From: Doris montereyensis
Taxonomy: Eukaryota; Mollusca; Gastropoda; Nudibranchia; Dorididae
Length of the DNA: 64,000 bases
Assembly: GCA_037039925.1 (NCBI GenBank)
Contig: JAXRKP010000113.1
Coordinates: 137,001-201,000, forward strand
Direction: 5' to 3'
Position numbers and translations under genes: made by a program
Shown here: piece by piece, positions 24,957 through 64,000 of the stretch
Position numbering within the stretch: position 1 is the stretch's first letter
Layout of the letters: every line of letters starts with the position of its first letter
The notes under the pieces: model-generated
Seen by the model: only the letters and a program-made list of their open reading frames with translations
The model's database searches: none
What the model was told of the DNA's origin: nothing

Positions 24957-63193
<38,237 letters not shown>

Positions 63194-63284
63194 GGCTTAT
63201 CTCAGCAGCTGTGAGAAGACAAAAAGCGATATTGACTTGACTAAACTAATGATAATTTGACATTAACATAAGACATTTCTTTTC

Positions 63285-64000
63285 TTTCTTTCTTTATCAG
63301 TTCCATTCTACCTTTTGGTGTATGGGTTCAGATGCCCAACATGATTTTCTCCAGGATGCCCTGTCCTGGCATTTTCTGTTTCCTTCCAAAAAAAAAATTT
63401 CTATGCTTCAATGCCTCTTTTATATCTTCTTCCCACTTTCTCCGAGGTTTGCCTTTGGTCTTTTACCTTGGGCTTTAGCACTGTATACTGATTTAGCTAT
63501 TCCTATGTCATTCATTCTGTTTACATGCCCAAACCATCTCAATTGATTTGTTTCTATCTTAGTTTTTATGCTATCTGCTTTGGTTTGATCTCTTATTGTT
63601 GTGTTTCTGATTTTGTTTCTTCTAATTTTCCGTACTACTCTTCTTAGATATTTCATTTCAGCTGCCTGTACTCTACTGTATTCTCTACTGTCTAAGGTCC
63701 AGGTTTCACTGCCATAGAGGAGAGTAGGACAATAAACTGTATTGTATACTGCCATTTTGGTTTTTGTTGACAATTCTTGCTTACCTACAAATGCCTTTCC
63801 TAGATGGTTATATATATTGCACTTGCCTTTTTGGATTCTCTGGCTGATTTCTTCTCTTAGTTTTCCTCTGAGTTAATCATTACTCCTAGGTAATTGTAGC
63901 TTTGAACTTGTTCTAAATTCTCCCCTGCTCAATTTAAGATTTTGTGTTTTAGCTTCCCTAGTTACTAGCATTGTTTTGGTTTTCTTTGCATTTACTCTCA
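63285..64000 (-). mobile_element. RTE-like LINE, 3' part, second copy
   Basis: Minus-strand frame 63420-63773 reads TKMAVYNTVYCPTLLYGSET, AAEMKYLRRVVRK, LRWFGHVNRMND and AQGKRPK, near-identical in order to the element at 14.3-14.7 kb. The 3' end carries a GAAA-repeat tail at about 63280-63298. Runs off the window. Confidence 0.88.

Noticed and set aside
63420..63773. Host gene overlapping CFAP54 5' side
   Set aside because: RT C-terminal fragment of the same LINE family as at 14.3 kb.

Overview
This is eukaryotic, animal nuclear DNA: AT-rich, intron-rich and crowded with short repeats and decayed transposons. It carries parts of two recognisable animal genes. The repeat load (tRNA-headed SINEs, RTE-like LINE remnants, TIR elements, very long GA/CT tracts) and exon style suggest an invertebrate, perhaps a mollusc; that placement is an inference only.

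Layout. About 1-5.3 kb is intergenic with SINE heads, an AGATCT-rich low-complexity block and a CT microsatellite. A complete four-coding-exon FAM72 gene lies on the + strand (coding 5433-10008, polyadenylation signal 10064-10069); its third intron holds a LINE fragment and two copies of a TIR element. From 10.1 to 24.9 kb there is no host gene that I can support: an RTE-like LINE (12.0-14.8 kb), a hAT-like MITE with a perfect 8-bp target duplication (16.17-16.54 kb), a small TIR element (17.8 kb), SINEs, a 39-43 bp satellite (20.65-21.69 kb) and one arm of a dispersed inverted repeat (23.5 kb). From 24.9 to 63.2 kb the - strand carries the C-terminal part of CFAP54, a motile-cilium central-apparatus protein: 27 coding exons were located, about 3.9 kb of coding sequence ending at a stop at 24957-24959 and a polyadenylation signal at 24898-24903. 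The N-terminal part presumably lies beyond 64 kb. The window ends in a second copy of the RTE-like LINE (63.3-64 kb, - strand).

The two genes are convergent (tail to tail), about 15 kb apart, with no sign of a functional link. Long GA tracts, several minisatellites, SINEs and at least three TIR elements sit in CFAP54 introns.

Most notable technical observation: splice phases and family-like protein sequence agree along most of CFAP54 only if about ten exons (and the last exon of FAM72) are each one base short, nearly always inside a short homopolymer. That pattern fits assembly/consensus error better than gene decay, and a gene caller would wrongly break both genes. Most notable biological candidate: a 2.3-kb TIR-bounded element at 40.0-42.3 kb with decayed minus-strand coding blocks whose transposon class I could not assign. 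I found no convincing new biological system beyond these repeat families.
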